64,000 nucleotides of DNA from NCBI GenBank assembly GCA_021307315.1, contig JAJSPD010000088.1, forward strand, positions 110,150 to 174,149, written 5' to 3'. The translations under genes were made by a program, and so were the position numbers. Shown here piece by piece: positions 55,928 to 64,000 of the stretch. Numbering within the stretch: the stretch's first letter is position 1; every line of letters starts with the position of its first letter. This DNA comes from Bisporella sp. PMI_857. Lineage: Eukaryota > Ascomycota > Leotiomycetes > Helotiales > Helotiaceae. The notes below the pieces were generated by a model that searched no databases, had not been told where the DNA came from, and was given only the letters and a program-made list of their open reading frames with translations.

Positions 55928-58900
55928 TTGCCACAAACTCCATTCCTACAGCAGAACGTCCAACAGCAAAATCTGCCGCAGCAGCAGCACTTCCAACAGC
56001 AAAGTCTACCACACCAGTACTCCCAACAGCAGGCCCTGCCACAAGCCACATATACGCAAGTTAAGGCTGACTCCAAACTTGTTGGATATGTGGATAAACG
56101 CTACAAGGAAGAGATGAAGTTCTCAGGGAACTTGTATGATGTTCTCAATACAAAGTTGCTAGCGTTTTACGATATTTGCAGGAAGGTTGATCTACCAAAG
56201 GAACAACACCATGAGGCATACTCAATCATGCTCTCAGGACGAGCTTTGGATTTCTACTACAACCGCCTCTCGAATAGAGGATATGACTTCGACACAATGG
56301 TAGGAATGACGAGGACCCATTTCGAGACAGAAGAGAATCGCCAGCTCTATTGGGCAGAATGGAGAGAGACAACCTTTACAAGAGTCATCGCAGAAAATCC
56401 AACAAAGAACCGTTTGGAATGTCTTCAACTACTTTTCGACAAACTTCAAAAGATCCAGAGAGGGATGTCAGAAGTATACCAAACAGAGCACAGCTTGCGA
56501 GACATGATCATCAATGCCTGTAGAGGAGTAGAGGAATGCGAATTGGCTCTGTATAAACCTGCGAATACATTTGAAGGAGTATGTTCTGAACTGCAATCGG
56601 CAGTCGGCACAGCTATGCGTAGGAAGAGACAAGATCAGTTCATTACTGAGGATGACACCCAATACGATCAGAACTGGACTGATAGAACCTACGGAGGAAG
56701 AGGCAGATATCAAGGACGTGGAGGAAGCGGCTCTCGAGGAAGCTCCAGAGGAGGAGGCCCTCGAGGAGGATATAACAAAGGAGGAGGCAACTCAAGACAA
56801 AAGAAGTGCTATGTATGTGCGAGAACAGGATGCTGGTCTAATCAGCATACTTTCGAAGAACGCAAGGCAGCATACGCTAAGTTTCGCCGACTCACAACAC
56901 ATAAACAAGAACCTTCTATGGCCTACTTCCAAACCTTCTTGATCCAATACGAGGGCGTGGAGGAGTCCTTCGAAGATGAGGCAACAACTGAAGCAGAACA
57001 ACTGCTAGCAGATATGGAAATTGAGGACATTCCATACGAACATTTCCTTACTGAGCTCGGAGAAGTGAACGGCCTAGAGACTGTCGCTATTCTCAACAAT
57101 CAGTCTGCAATGCACTTGATTACAAAGACGGATATGTTTCAGACAGAAAACTCAGCATTCACAGTCAGCGGCAGATACTCGTCAGATGTCTTCCAAGGCA
57201 TTATGCCAGATAGCGGAGCAGCAGGAGTCTCAACAGCTGGAGAACCCCAGTTCCGCGCGCTGCAAAAGATAGACCCAACAATTCAACTCGATACATCCAC
57301 AGCAGGACTACACCAGATTAGGTTCGGCAAAGGAGAAGCAGTTTCCCAAGGAACTATTCAAGTACCTACCCCTGTGGGAACAATCACATTCCATGTTATC
57401 CCTGCGAACACGCCATTCTTGTTTTGCATCCAAGATATGGATGCAATGGGAGTCCAACTGCTTAACCTAGAGAATGTGCTTGTCCAGCGTAATAAGGTTG
57501 TGCCTATTATACGAAAATGGGGACACCCATGGATGCTTCTCAATCAACCAGAGCAAAGCATGGCCTGGAGTCACCTAACTGAGTCCGAGTTGAGACAGCT
57601 ACACCGCCGATTTGGACACCCTTCTGTACGCCGACTACACACAGTACTCCAAAGATCTGGACACGATGCCGAACTTAGTGCAATCGAACACCTTACCAAA
57701 TACTGTCACCAATGCCAGATGAATGGCAAGGCACCAGGCAGGTTCAAGTTTACCCTGAAAGATGACCACGAATTTAACTGGTCAATTATCGTGGATGTCA
57801 TGTATATCGACAACAAGCCGGTACTGCACGTAGTCGATGAAGCAACAACCTTCCAAGCGGCTAGATTCCTACCAGATATGTCAGCCAAGGCCGCTTGGGA
57901 TACTCTCCGACTATGCTGGATCGACACATACCAAGGACCGCCCGACAATATTGTCACTGATGCCGGAAAGAACTTCGCATCTGCTGAATTCAGACAAAAT
58001 GCTGGTTTAATGGCAATTGAGGTTAAGGAAGTACCTGTTGAGGCACATAATAGCGTGGGCAAAGTAGAAAGATACCATGCCCCGCTACGCCGAGCATTCG
58101 AGATCCTCAAGGATGAACTTCAGGGGAGCACGAGCAATGAAGCTATACTGCAAATGGCCGTCAAAGCAGTTAATGACTCAGCTGGACCAAACGGGATTAT
58201 CCCGACGTTGTTAGTATTTGGGGCCTACCCACGAATGACCAAGGACTCTCCTCCATCACCATCTGTTATCCAAAGAGCCAAGGCAATTCACAAGGCAACT
58301 AAGGAAGTAAGACGTTTGCATGCGGAGCGTCAGGTGAAAGATGCATTGGCAATGAGGAACGGTCCAAGCACCAGATCTACAATCAACCTCCCAATCCAAT
58401 CGGACGTACGAGTATGGCGGGAGATAGATGGATGGAATGGCCCATTTAAGCTATTAGCTATTGAGGGCGAAACATGCACTATCCAGATGCCGTACGGCCC
58501 TACCAACTTCCGCTCTACCGTAGTCAAGCCCTACTACACAGATGAGCAAGATAGCCCTCGGGAACACTTAGATCACGCACCAGAGGAGGGCAGTGAACCG
58601 GAGGAAGAACCCCAATTCAGGACAGAGCAACCAGTTATCCGACGTGGACGAGGACGACCCAAAGGTTCACGCAACAAGAAGACCCTTCAGAACATGGCCT
58701 TTTTGAGCAGCAAGGAGAAAGGTGACCTGGAATTGTCACTGAAACTCAGAAAAGAGGGCATTATCACAGCTCCTGGCCAACCATTTGAGGCATCCCAAAG
58801 GCAAGAAGTAGATGGCCTCATCGGCAGAGGAGTCTTTAGTTTCGAGCAGTATGATCCAGTCAAGCATGCTAATATTCGAATCTTCAAATCCAGAATGGTC

Positions 58901-60328
58901 AATGAAGTCAAGGGCAAGACAACAGATGCACCATTCGAGAAATCCAGACTAGTCATTCAAGCCTACAATGATGATGGCAAAGATGTGATCCTCACACAAT
59001 CTCCGACAATCCAAAGGGCAAGCCAACGCGTGATTGTCGCTTTAGCTCCTTCATTAATGCAATTCCAAGGCCGAAAAATGGACTTGTGGCTTCGAGACAT
59101 TACCCAAGCCTACACGCAGTCAACCACTACTCTTCAGAGGATAATTCTGGCTCATTTGCCTAAGGAAATTGAGCACATGTATCCAAAGGACACGCTTATG
59201 GTCGTGGTCAAGCCTCTTTACGGAATCGCTGAGGCCGGAACACACTGGTGGGCAACTTATAGCAGGCATCACAAGGAGAAGCTTCTGATGACAACATCTA
59301 CATACGACCCTTGCTTGCTTATCACAACAACCAAGGAAGCATTTGGACTTGTCGGAATGCAGACAGATGACACACTCTTCCTGGCAGACGACGAGTTTGC
59401 AGCTAAGGAAGAAAGTGAGTTAGAAAAGGCTAACTTCATGGCTAAGCCAAAGGAAAAGTTAACTCTAGGGAATGCACTGTCATTCAACGGATGTATCCTA
59501 AGCCAAGAAGGACAGAACATGCTCTTGATTCAAAAAGGCCAAGGCATGAAGATTGAGCTTATCGACGCTAATGCCACCAGCTTTTGCCAATCCTACATTG
59601 AGCAGAGAGCACGTGGAGCTTATATTGCTTCAATCTGCCAACCAGAAGCTGCCTTCGACCTTTCGGTTGCCGCCCAACACCAAGAACCGTCTAAGGAGGA
59701 CGTTGTTGCACTCAACAAGTGCTTGTCATGGCAGGTAGGCAACCTGAACCGGGGACTTACTTATATACCCCTGGATTTGCCAAAAGCTAAGCTCTTTGTT
59801 TTTGTGGATGGATCATTTGCCAACAACAAAGATTTGAGTTCCCAGATCGGATACGAGATTATTCTAGCAAACGAATCCACGGGAGATGAGGAGTTTACAA
59901 TCAACGGAAACCTAATCCACTGGAGTTCCACTAAGAGCAAACGAGTAACCAGAAGCGTACTGGCTTCAGAGATCTACGGAATGGTAGGGGGAGCAGATAT
60001 GGCATTCGCAATCGGAACTACGCTCAAGATAATCACAAACACCCTCGGACTTCCAGCCATCCCAATTATCGTGTGTACGGATTCTTACTCTCTCTACGAG
60101 TGCCTAGTGAAGCTTGGAACTACTAAGGAAAAGAGGCTCATGATAGACATTATGGCTATTCGTCAGTCATATGAGCGTAGGGAGTTGATGGAGATTCGGT
60201 GGATTAATGGGCAGGACAATCCAGCGGATGCTATGACAAAGTCAAATCCGAATAAGGCATTGGAGAAGTTTGTGGACACAAACAGACTACAGGTACGAGT
60301 AGAGGGTTGGGTCAAAAGGGAAGAATGA
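55928..60328 (+). CDS. Copia Gag-Pol polyprotein
   Basis: Long frame, open well upstream of 55928, which has no ATG. Gag core, then RGG-rich stretch and zinc knuckle CYVCARTGCWSNQH (about 56806). Protease MPDSGAAG (about 57205). Integrase: HRRFGHPSVRRLH...CHQCQ zinc site, then D in IIVDVMYID, D in NIVTDAGKNF, E in NSVGKVERYH. Reverse transcriptase (about 58850-59550): LWLRDITQAYTQS and GMQTDDTLFL, where QTDD replaces the usual YVDD, as in some fungal Copia elements. RNase H (about 59800-60250): FVDGSFANN, ASEIYGMVGGADMA, ICTDSYSL-like region and NPADAMTK. No internal stop. Confidence 0.9.
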   Translation: MPQTPFLQQNVQQQNLPQQQHFQQQSLPHQYSQQQALPQATYTQVKADSKLVGYVDKRYKEEMKFSGNLYDVLNTKLLAFYDICRKVDLPKEQHHEAYSIMLSGRALDFYYNRLSNRGYDFDTMVGMTRTHFETEENRQLYWAEWRETTFTRVIAENPTKNRLECLQLLFDKLQKIQRGMSEVYQTEHSLRDMIINACRGVEECELALYKPANTFEGVCSELQSAVGTAMRRKRQDQFITEDDTQYDQNWTDRTYGGRGRYQGRGGSGSRGSSRGGGPRGGYNKGGGNSRQKKCYVCARTGCWSNQHTFEERKAAYAKFRRLTTHKQEPSMAYFQTFLIQYEGVEESFEDEATTEAEQLLADMEIEDIPYEHFLTELGEVNGLETVAILNNQSAMHLITKTDMFQTENSAFTVSGRYSSDVFQGIMPDSGAAGVSTAGEPQFRALQKIDPTIQLDTSTAGLHQIRFGKGEAVSQGTIQVPTPVGTITFHVIPANTPFLFCIQDMDAMGVQLLNLENVLVQRNKVVPIIRKWGHPWMLLNQPEQSMAWSHLTESELRQLHRRFGHPSVRRLHTVLQRSGHDAELSAIEHLTKYCHQCQMNGKAPGRFKFTLKDDHEFNWSIIVDVMYIDNKPVLHVVDEATTFQAARFLPDMSAKAAWDTLRLCWIDTYQGPPDNIVTDAGKNFASAEFRQNAGLMAIEVKEVPVEAHNSVGKVERYHAPLRRAFEILKDELQGSTSNEAILQMAVKAVNDSAGPNGIIPTLLVFGAYPRMTKDSPPSPSVIQRAKAIHKATKEVRRLHAERQVKDALAMRNGPSTRSTINLPIQSDVRVWREIDGWNGPFKLLAIEGETCTIQMPYGPTNFRSTVVKPYYTDEQDSPREHLDHAPEEGSEPEEEPQFRTEQPVIRRGRGRPKGSRNKKTLQNMAFLSSKEKGDLELSLKLRKEGIITAPGQPFEASQRQEVDGLIGRGVFSFEQYDPVKHANIRIFKSRMVNEVKGKTTDAPFEKSRLVIQAYNDDGKDVILTQSPTIQRASQRVIVALAPSLMQFQGRKMDLWLRDITQAYTQSTTTLQRIILAHLPKEIEHMYPKDTLMVVVKPLYGIAEAGTHWWATYSRHHKEKLLMTTSTYDPCLLITTTKEAFGLVGMQTDDTLFLADDEFAAKEESELEKANFMAKPKEKLTLGNALSFNGCILSQEGQNMLLIQKGQGMKIELIDANATSFCQSYIEQRARGAYIASICQPEAAFDLSVAAQHQEPSKEDVVALNKCLSWQVGNLNRGLTYIPLDLPKAKLFVFVDGSFANNKDLSSQIGYEIILANESTGDEEFTINGNLIHWSSTKSKRVTRSVLASEIYGMVGGADMAFAIGTTLKIITNTLGLPAIPIIVCTDSYSLYECLVKLGTTKEKRLMIDIMAIRQSYERRELMEIRWINGQDNPADAMTKSNPNKALEKFVDTNRLQVRVEGWVKREE

Positions 60329-60374
60329 ATTTGTACTTGTAGATAGACAGCTATGGCATAAGAAAGTTTGCCAG

Positions 60375-60537
60375 TGTCGGGACGATGGGCATGTGACTGA
60401 AGTCACATGACCACGCGTCACATATCAACAAAGCGAAGGAGACAGAGCAGGCTCTTCTCCTTCAATCATCAACAATAAAACAGACTACCTATTCAATTAG
60501 ACTACCTGTTTCGGTGATCACCCCTGTGTTACCAACA
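60375..60537 (+). repeat. Copia 3' LTR
   Basis: 163 bp, same sequence as 54672-54834, followed by TGGGG and the rest of the host MITE. Confidence 0.95.
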
Positions 60538-60834
60538 TGGGGTGTGAAGCCAATTCCGAATCCTACTGTAAAAGGTGAAAAAGCTTAATGTTGGTGTTGT
60601 AAGTCGAGGGGTCCTATTATAGTATAACAGGAGGCTCTCTGTAAATTCAACGAGGCAGCGACGACGCGATGATAATTTTCGGAATTAATAAGTCTGGAGT
60701 GTTCGAAAGAGGGATATGATACAACCAAAATAAAAATAAATAGAAATTTTAATGCGTTCATAAATTTAAAGCCGCCTGAACTCGAAGTACCTACGGTTTG
60801 TCTCGACAGACGTTAATGTAGAGCTGTCACGGCC

Positions 60835-61139
60835 CTGGCCTATCTCGCTTAGAGCCCCTGAAACCACGGGACCTCGCTTACTGTCGGTTTCACAGGGGGT
60901 GGCCTATTAAGAGTATACTCTTGTTCTGATGGTGTTGCAAATAGGTGTAGAATTAAGAGGTTGCAGGTGGAAGAGAGCTCTTAAGGACGCTCTCTTCGGC
61001 TAATGTACCTAATCGGGTTAAGCCCGATTAGGCTCCTGTCCCTTTGTTCCGACACTTACACTGGCCCCTTGGCAGTCTCCTTTTATAAAGCGCTGCTCTC
61101 CTTCCCTTCTACTATCTGTAGCTTGTTCTCTTTGTTACA
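60835..61139 (+). repeat. LTR family F copy, split by another LTR
   Basis: Starts TGTCACGGCCCTGGCC and ends CTTTGTTACA; same family as 17589-17795. It contains TATAAAGCGCTGCTCTCC as promoter-like sequence. Interrupted by the LTR at 60882-61054. The flanks AGAGC and TTACG do not match. Confidence 0.7.
60882..61054 (+). repeat. Solo LTR nested in an LTR, TSD CTTAC
   Basis: 173 bp, TGTCGGTTTCACAGGGGG to CTTTGTTCCGACA, with CTTAC on both sides (60877-60881, 61055-61059). It carries the short palindrome CCTAATCGGG...CCCGATTAGG. Only copy of this family in the window. Confidence 0.88.
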
Positions 61140-61508
61140 TACGGCATCTGTCCCTACATTTAGGCGATAGTGTCTCAATCACCAAGGTTTCTCACGATAT
61201 TGAGAGCAGGAAGTAGGCACCACAGGGGAAAAAAATAAGAACAAGACGAAGAGAAATCGGAGTCCTGGAAAGAACAGTCCGAGAAAATCAGCAGACGATT
61301 CACGGAGGAAGAACTTGCAGGAATGGGCATTGCCACCCGACCCGAGGAACCCCTTTCTCGCTGGTTTGAAGCTTTAATTACGGGTTAATTTAACTAAGTG
61401 TCGAGATTCTTCCATTCTGGGTCTGCCGTTACAGGAATGTACTATGGCACGTTTGCCTCACAGAGATGTCCGCTATATTGCCTTCCTTTAGACCTCAATG
61501 CAGATCAC
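61140..61508. other. Intergenic, no gene seen
   Basis: Short purine-rich stretch near 61220-61310. No supported gene. Confidence 0.3.
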
Positions 61509-63009
61509 CTACACAGATAGAGCAGTTCGTACCGTCTCCAGTGACCGAAACGCCACATATTGACTACTTGTAGAAGTTTCGTGGCTTCGGTCCGCTTCAT
61601 TTTCCTGATCGAATCTGAGTTGAACAGCTCCATTTGCACCAAAATACGTTAGGGAATACTTATTGACCCATACGTCAATAAAGGCGCCTAGGTCAACATT
61701 TAGCGAGACGCTTAAAGGTGGTACTCTGAACCAAGGTTCGCTTTGTGGCAGGTTATATATATCGAGTTGAGGGGTCTTCGGTTGCTCTTGACCCTCCGGC
61801 TTTCTAACGCGAATCGCCGTCTGACATTCTGTGTCTATGCGAAGGTAATAATCCATAACGTTGCCAGTGCTTTCCTTGGTAAGAGCATATGCTGGGACGA
61901 GGGAGAGTTTATTGTCTAAAACCATCGCAACGTCGGTGCCGCTCATTAAATGCATCACCACCACTCGATCTAGATTCTCATTCAGATACACAGTATCGAT
62001 ATATCTTTCGCTATACATTACGTGGTCAGTAAGGGTTACAGATCGATCAGGGAGAGCAGTAAAGTTATCCCAGTAGAAGAGGCGGCCAAGAGGAGTCACC
62101 GCAATTATGAGGTTCTCTCGTGTAACAACATGCTGAATCCACTCGTCGGGAACTTCTAAATCTTTAAAAAGTGTTGGCCCAGTTAATTTTGCGAGTTCAC
62201 CAAGGTTTCCGCGCTCCCAAATACGGATTTCCCATGGGAGACCCGTATCGCGGCTCATGCCGCCTATGTATATATATTTGTCGTTTATACTGATTGAGTG
62301 TACGTAAAATCCCTCTGGCAAGATCGGTGAAGGTTCCAGTCTGAGATCTCCTTTGACGGAAAAGGAGCATAAATGAGGAACGCCACGATAGCTCGCAAGT
62401 TTGTCATCCTCCATCTCAAGTTGAGCATTTCTAATCGCGAGTTTGGCATTTTTGACTGCAGGGTCGCTATTAGCGCTCGCAAGTCTATTTCTGGCGTGCT
62501 TAAGTATATGCCTGCGCCGCATCATTTCAAATTCATATTTGTCCGTCGAAAGTATGATTAAACCTGAATGCATAGCTCCCTCTCTTATACGAACTTGTGT
62601 CGTATCAGGCCACTGAGCACTTTCGAGTTCCTTGTTGCTAAATTTGCGGTATGCGAAGCTTTTGAGATTCAGGAGTGTAAGCTCTGGGATTTCGGAAGAG
62701 GAACCAAAAAGCATCTCGTTCCTAAAAGTGGATATCTTTAGCAAAGCATTTAACGAATAAGCTCTGGCTAATTTACCCATCGGTTAAAACAGCCTGATTT
62801 ACGACACCCGCGAGATTAGGAGCCCTCATCATTAATGCCACTGGCTTTGTTGCCTTCATTTTCCCATGTAAGCTTGCTCTAGAGTCGTTTGGAGCATTCT
62901 TCTTGAGATTAATAACGCCATCGTTTTGGTCCCAAGGAAACTCTATTTTCGTGGGCTTTGTGGCTCCATGGTTTGAAAAGAAATGATACTCGGCGTGTAC
63001 GATAGGCAA
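61509..63009 (-). CDS. Hypothetical beta-propeller-like protein, two exons
   Basis: Exon 63009-62777 (5' end uncertain), intron 62776-62722 (55 bp, GTAAAT...CTTTTAG), exon 62721-61509; the joint keeps frame, about 481 residues. The C-terminal 330 residues alternate short beta-strands: YVHSISINDKYIYIGGMS, WEIRIWERG, NLIIAVTPLGRLFYWDN, LDRVVVMHLMSGTDVAMVLD. This looks like a degenerate WD/kelch-type propeller. The middle is a charged helix. No F-box or other N-terminal domain is clear. The open frame at 63009 has no ATG; an in-frame Met at about residue 51, or an upstream exon, is possible. Confidence 0.55.
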
Positions 63010-63489
63010 AGATGATCACTTGTCACCTTGGGTTATAAGAACAATATATATACCCTTAGATATCGTTTACATGGCAAAAGGAGTCAGATTTAGTGGGACG
63101 TGATTCACGCATTTGGCCACCTAAGTTTCCTGAATGAGGACCTGTCATCAGTTCCCGTTATTGAGTAATGACCTGTCTTTTCAGGGACACAATAAGATCT
63201 TGGCTAAACGATGTCCAAGCGAAGCGAAAATCACACTGCCGAAATGTCATCCTCATTATTGCATCGAAGCTGACCGAAATCTCAGGAAAGGAAACGTATT
63301 TCTCTTGCTGTGTCTCCAGCCCCGCGGTCGGATCTCTTGCTTCCCAATTAACCGAAATATATTATGTCTTCTCCAGAACTTGTGTTGTGGCTGAGCGAGG
63401 TTCCTTCCGGGTTCGTCGGCGCTTACGGACTTTCGGCCTAACCCGCGAAAATCTCAACACTGGATAATTCTGTTATTCTCTAACTTAAG
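63010..63489. other. Intergenic, no gene seen
   Basis: Overlapping frames at 63134-63467 have no domain or start context. Confidence 0.3.
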
Positions 63490-63521
63490 TTTTGTTTGTT
63501 TGTTTGTTTGTTTGTTTGTTT
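63490..63521 (+). repeat. (GTTT)n microsatellite
   Basis: About eight uninterrupted TTTG/GTTT units. Confidence 0.9.
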
Positions 63522-64000
63522 TTCTATTTAACGTCTAACTAATGGGCCGTGCAAAGCACGGGACCTACTCCGTGCTCGAAGATACGACGCTAGGAGTGAA
63601 CTCCTAGAAACCAGAGGCTGACGGCCTGGGGCATGTTGGGATACTTGGCGTTATTCCTTAACCGCAAGCATTAGACAGGAAGGTATTTACACTGAAACTG
63701 GGAAATGAGCCCTCCTCTACGCTCTAGCCTTCCTACTCCCCGTGGCTCTCGCACCGTCATTCTGTGATGTTTAGAACAAAGGAAAAAGTAATAGTTGACA
63801 AAAGAAATGGCCAGCTAGCTGGCTTTGCGGTAAGGACAGATGTCCTCAAAAAAGCGGGTTTTGCGCCACCATTCAGTTAGCGTAGCGACACCTTCGCTGG
63901 TGCCGAGTAGTTGTGGGATTAGGGTGGAAGGGGCCCTCGGGGTCGGTTGCAGCGCCTGCGGGCGATTCTGCAGAAAAAGAAGTGAATGGGAGTTTTGGGG
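63522..64000. other. Right edge, no gene seen
   Basis: Only short palindromes (GTGCAAAGCAC, TAGGAGTGAACTCCTA) and no supported frame. Confidence 0.4.

Larger units (their letters stand above)
54672..60537 (+). mobile_element. Ty1/Copia retrotransposon, full length
   Basis: 5.87 kb with 163-bp LTRs that appear identical and TGGGG target duplications on both sides (54667-54671, 60538-60542). Gag and Pol frames lie between them in Copia order (protease, integrase, reverse transcriptase, RNase H). Identical LTRs mean a very recent insertion. No clear tRNA-primer site could be matched after the 5' LTR. Confidence 0.95.
54508..60568. mobile_element. MITE split by the Copia element
   Basis: The left arm starts CAGTAGGATTTGAAATTGGC and the right arm ends GCCAATTCCGAATCCTACTG, TA on both sides (54506-54507, 60569-60570). 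Without the Copia element it is about 190 bp and a near-complete hairpin (CTGGTGTCCAG, CACTAGCATG arms). Its TGGGG near the right end is the Copia target. Confidence 0.85.

Noticed and set aside
1..64000. DUF3435 captain recombinase of a Starship
   Set aside because: No frame on either strand resembles a tyrosine recombinase; the Starship idea rests on cargo families only.

Overview
This window looks like a repeat-rich accessory region of a filamentous ascomycete (Pezizomycotina) genome. The protein-coding genes have short introns of about 41-55 bp with GT...AG ends and CTRAC/CTGAC-like branch sites. The mobile-element spectrum (Fot1/pogo, hAT, Tad-like LINE, Copia, Gypsy-type solo LTRs, TA-flanked MITEs) and the gene families (DUF3723, ferric reductase, F-box, fatty acyl-CoA reductase-like) point the same way. 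I cannot name the species. I saw no tRNA, rRNA or CRISPR array.

Layout. 0.75-3.1 kb: a TA-flanked MITE split by a pogo/Tigger-type transposon, which itself carries a solo LTR. 3.7-5.2 kb and 11.5-13.1 kb: two inverted copies of an ORF1-only Tad-like LINE. Between them lie MITEs, a three-exon coiled-coil gene (7.7-9.2 kb) and a small membrane-protein gene (9.7-10.4 kb). 13-17 kb: an F-box gene, a solo LTR, a coiled-coil gene and a disordered-protein gene. 17.5-19.5 kb: decayed and solo LTRs. 19.7-25.1 kb: a 1393-residue DUF3723 protein divergently transcribed from a kinase-like gene that lacks the catalytic motifs, followed by an AT-rich minisatellite. 26-30 kb: coiled-coil and ankyrin remnants, a hypothetical gene, a solo LTR and a frameshifted four-helix membrane protein. 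31-32.7 kb: an intact four-exon ferric reductase. 33-44 kb: LTR pieces, a hypothetical gene, a frameshifted acyl-CoA reductase, a third LINE fragment and another broken gene. 45.1-51.25 kb: a three-level nest, hAT inside Fot1/Pot2 inside a second pogo-like element. 51.4-54.5 kb: minisatellite, MULE-type MITE, solo LTRs and MITEs. 54.5-60.6 kb: a Copia element with 163-bp LTRs that read identically, inserted in a MITE. 60.8-61.2 kb: an LTR inside an LTR. 61.5-63.0 kb: a beta-propeller-like hypothetical gene.

How the genes may fit together. DUF3723 and ferric reductase genes 7 kb apart, surrounded by TEs, match the cargo often carried by Starships, the giant fungal elements mobilised by a DUF3435 tyrosine recombinase. 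No captain recombinase or element boundary is visible here, so this is an inference. The most unusual material is the DUF3723/pseudokinase divergent pair, the ORF1-only LINE copies whose target-site duplication is split between the two copies (suggesting an inversion), and the nested transposons whose interrupted reading frames rejoin exactly.

Intron boundaries are my reading of splice signals and frame, not transcript data.
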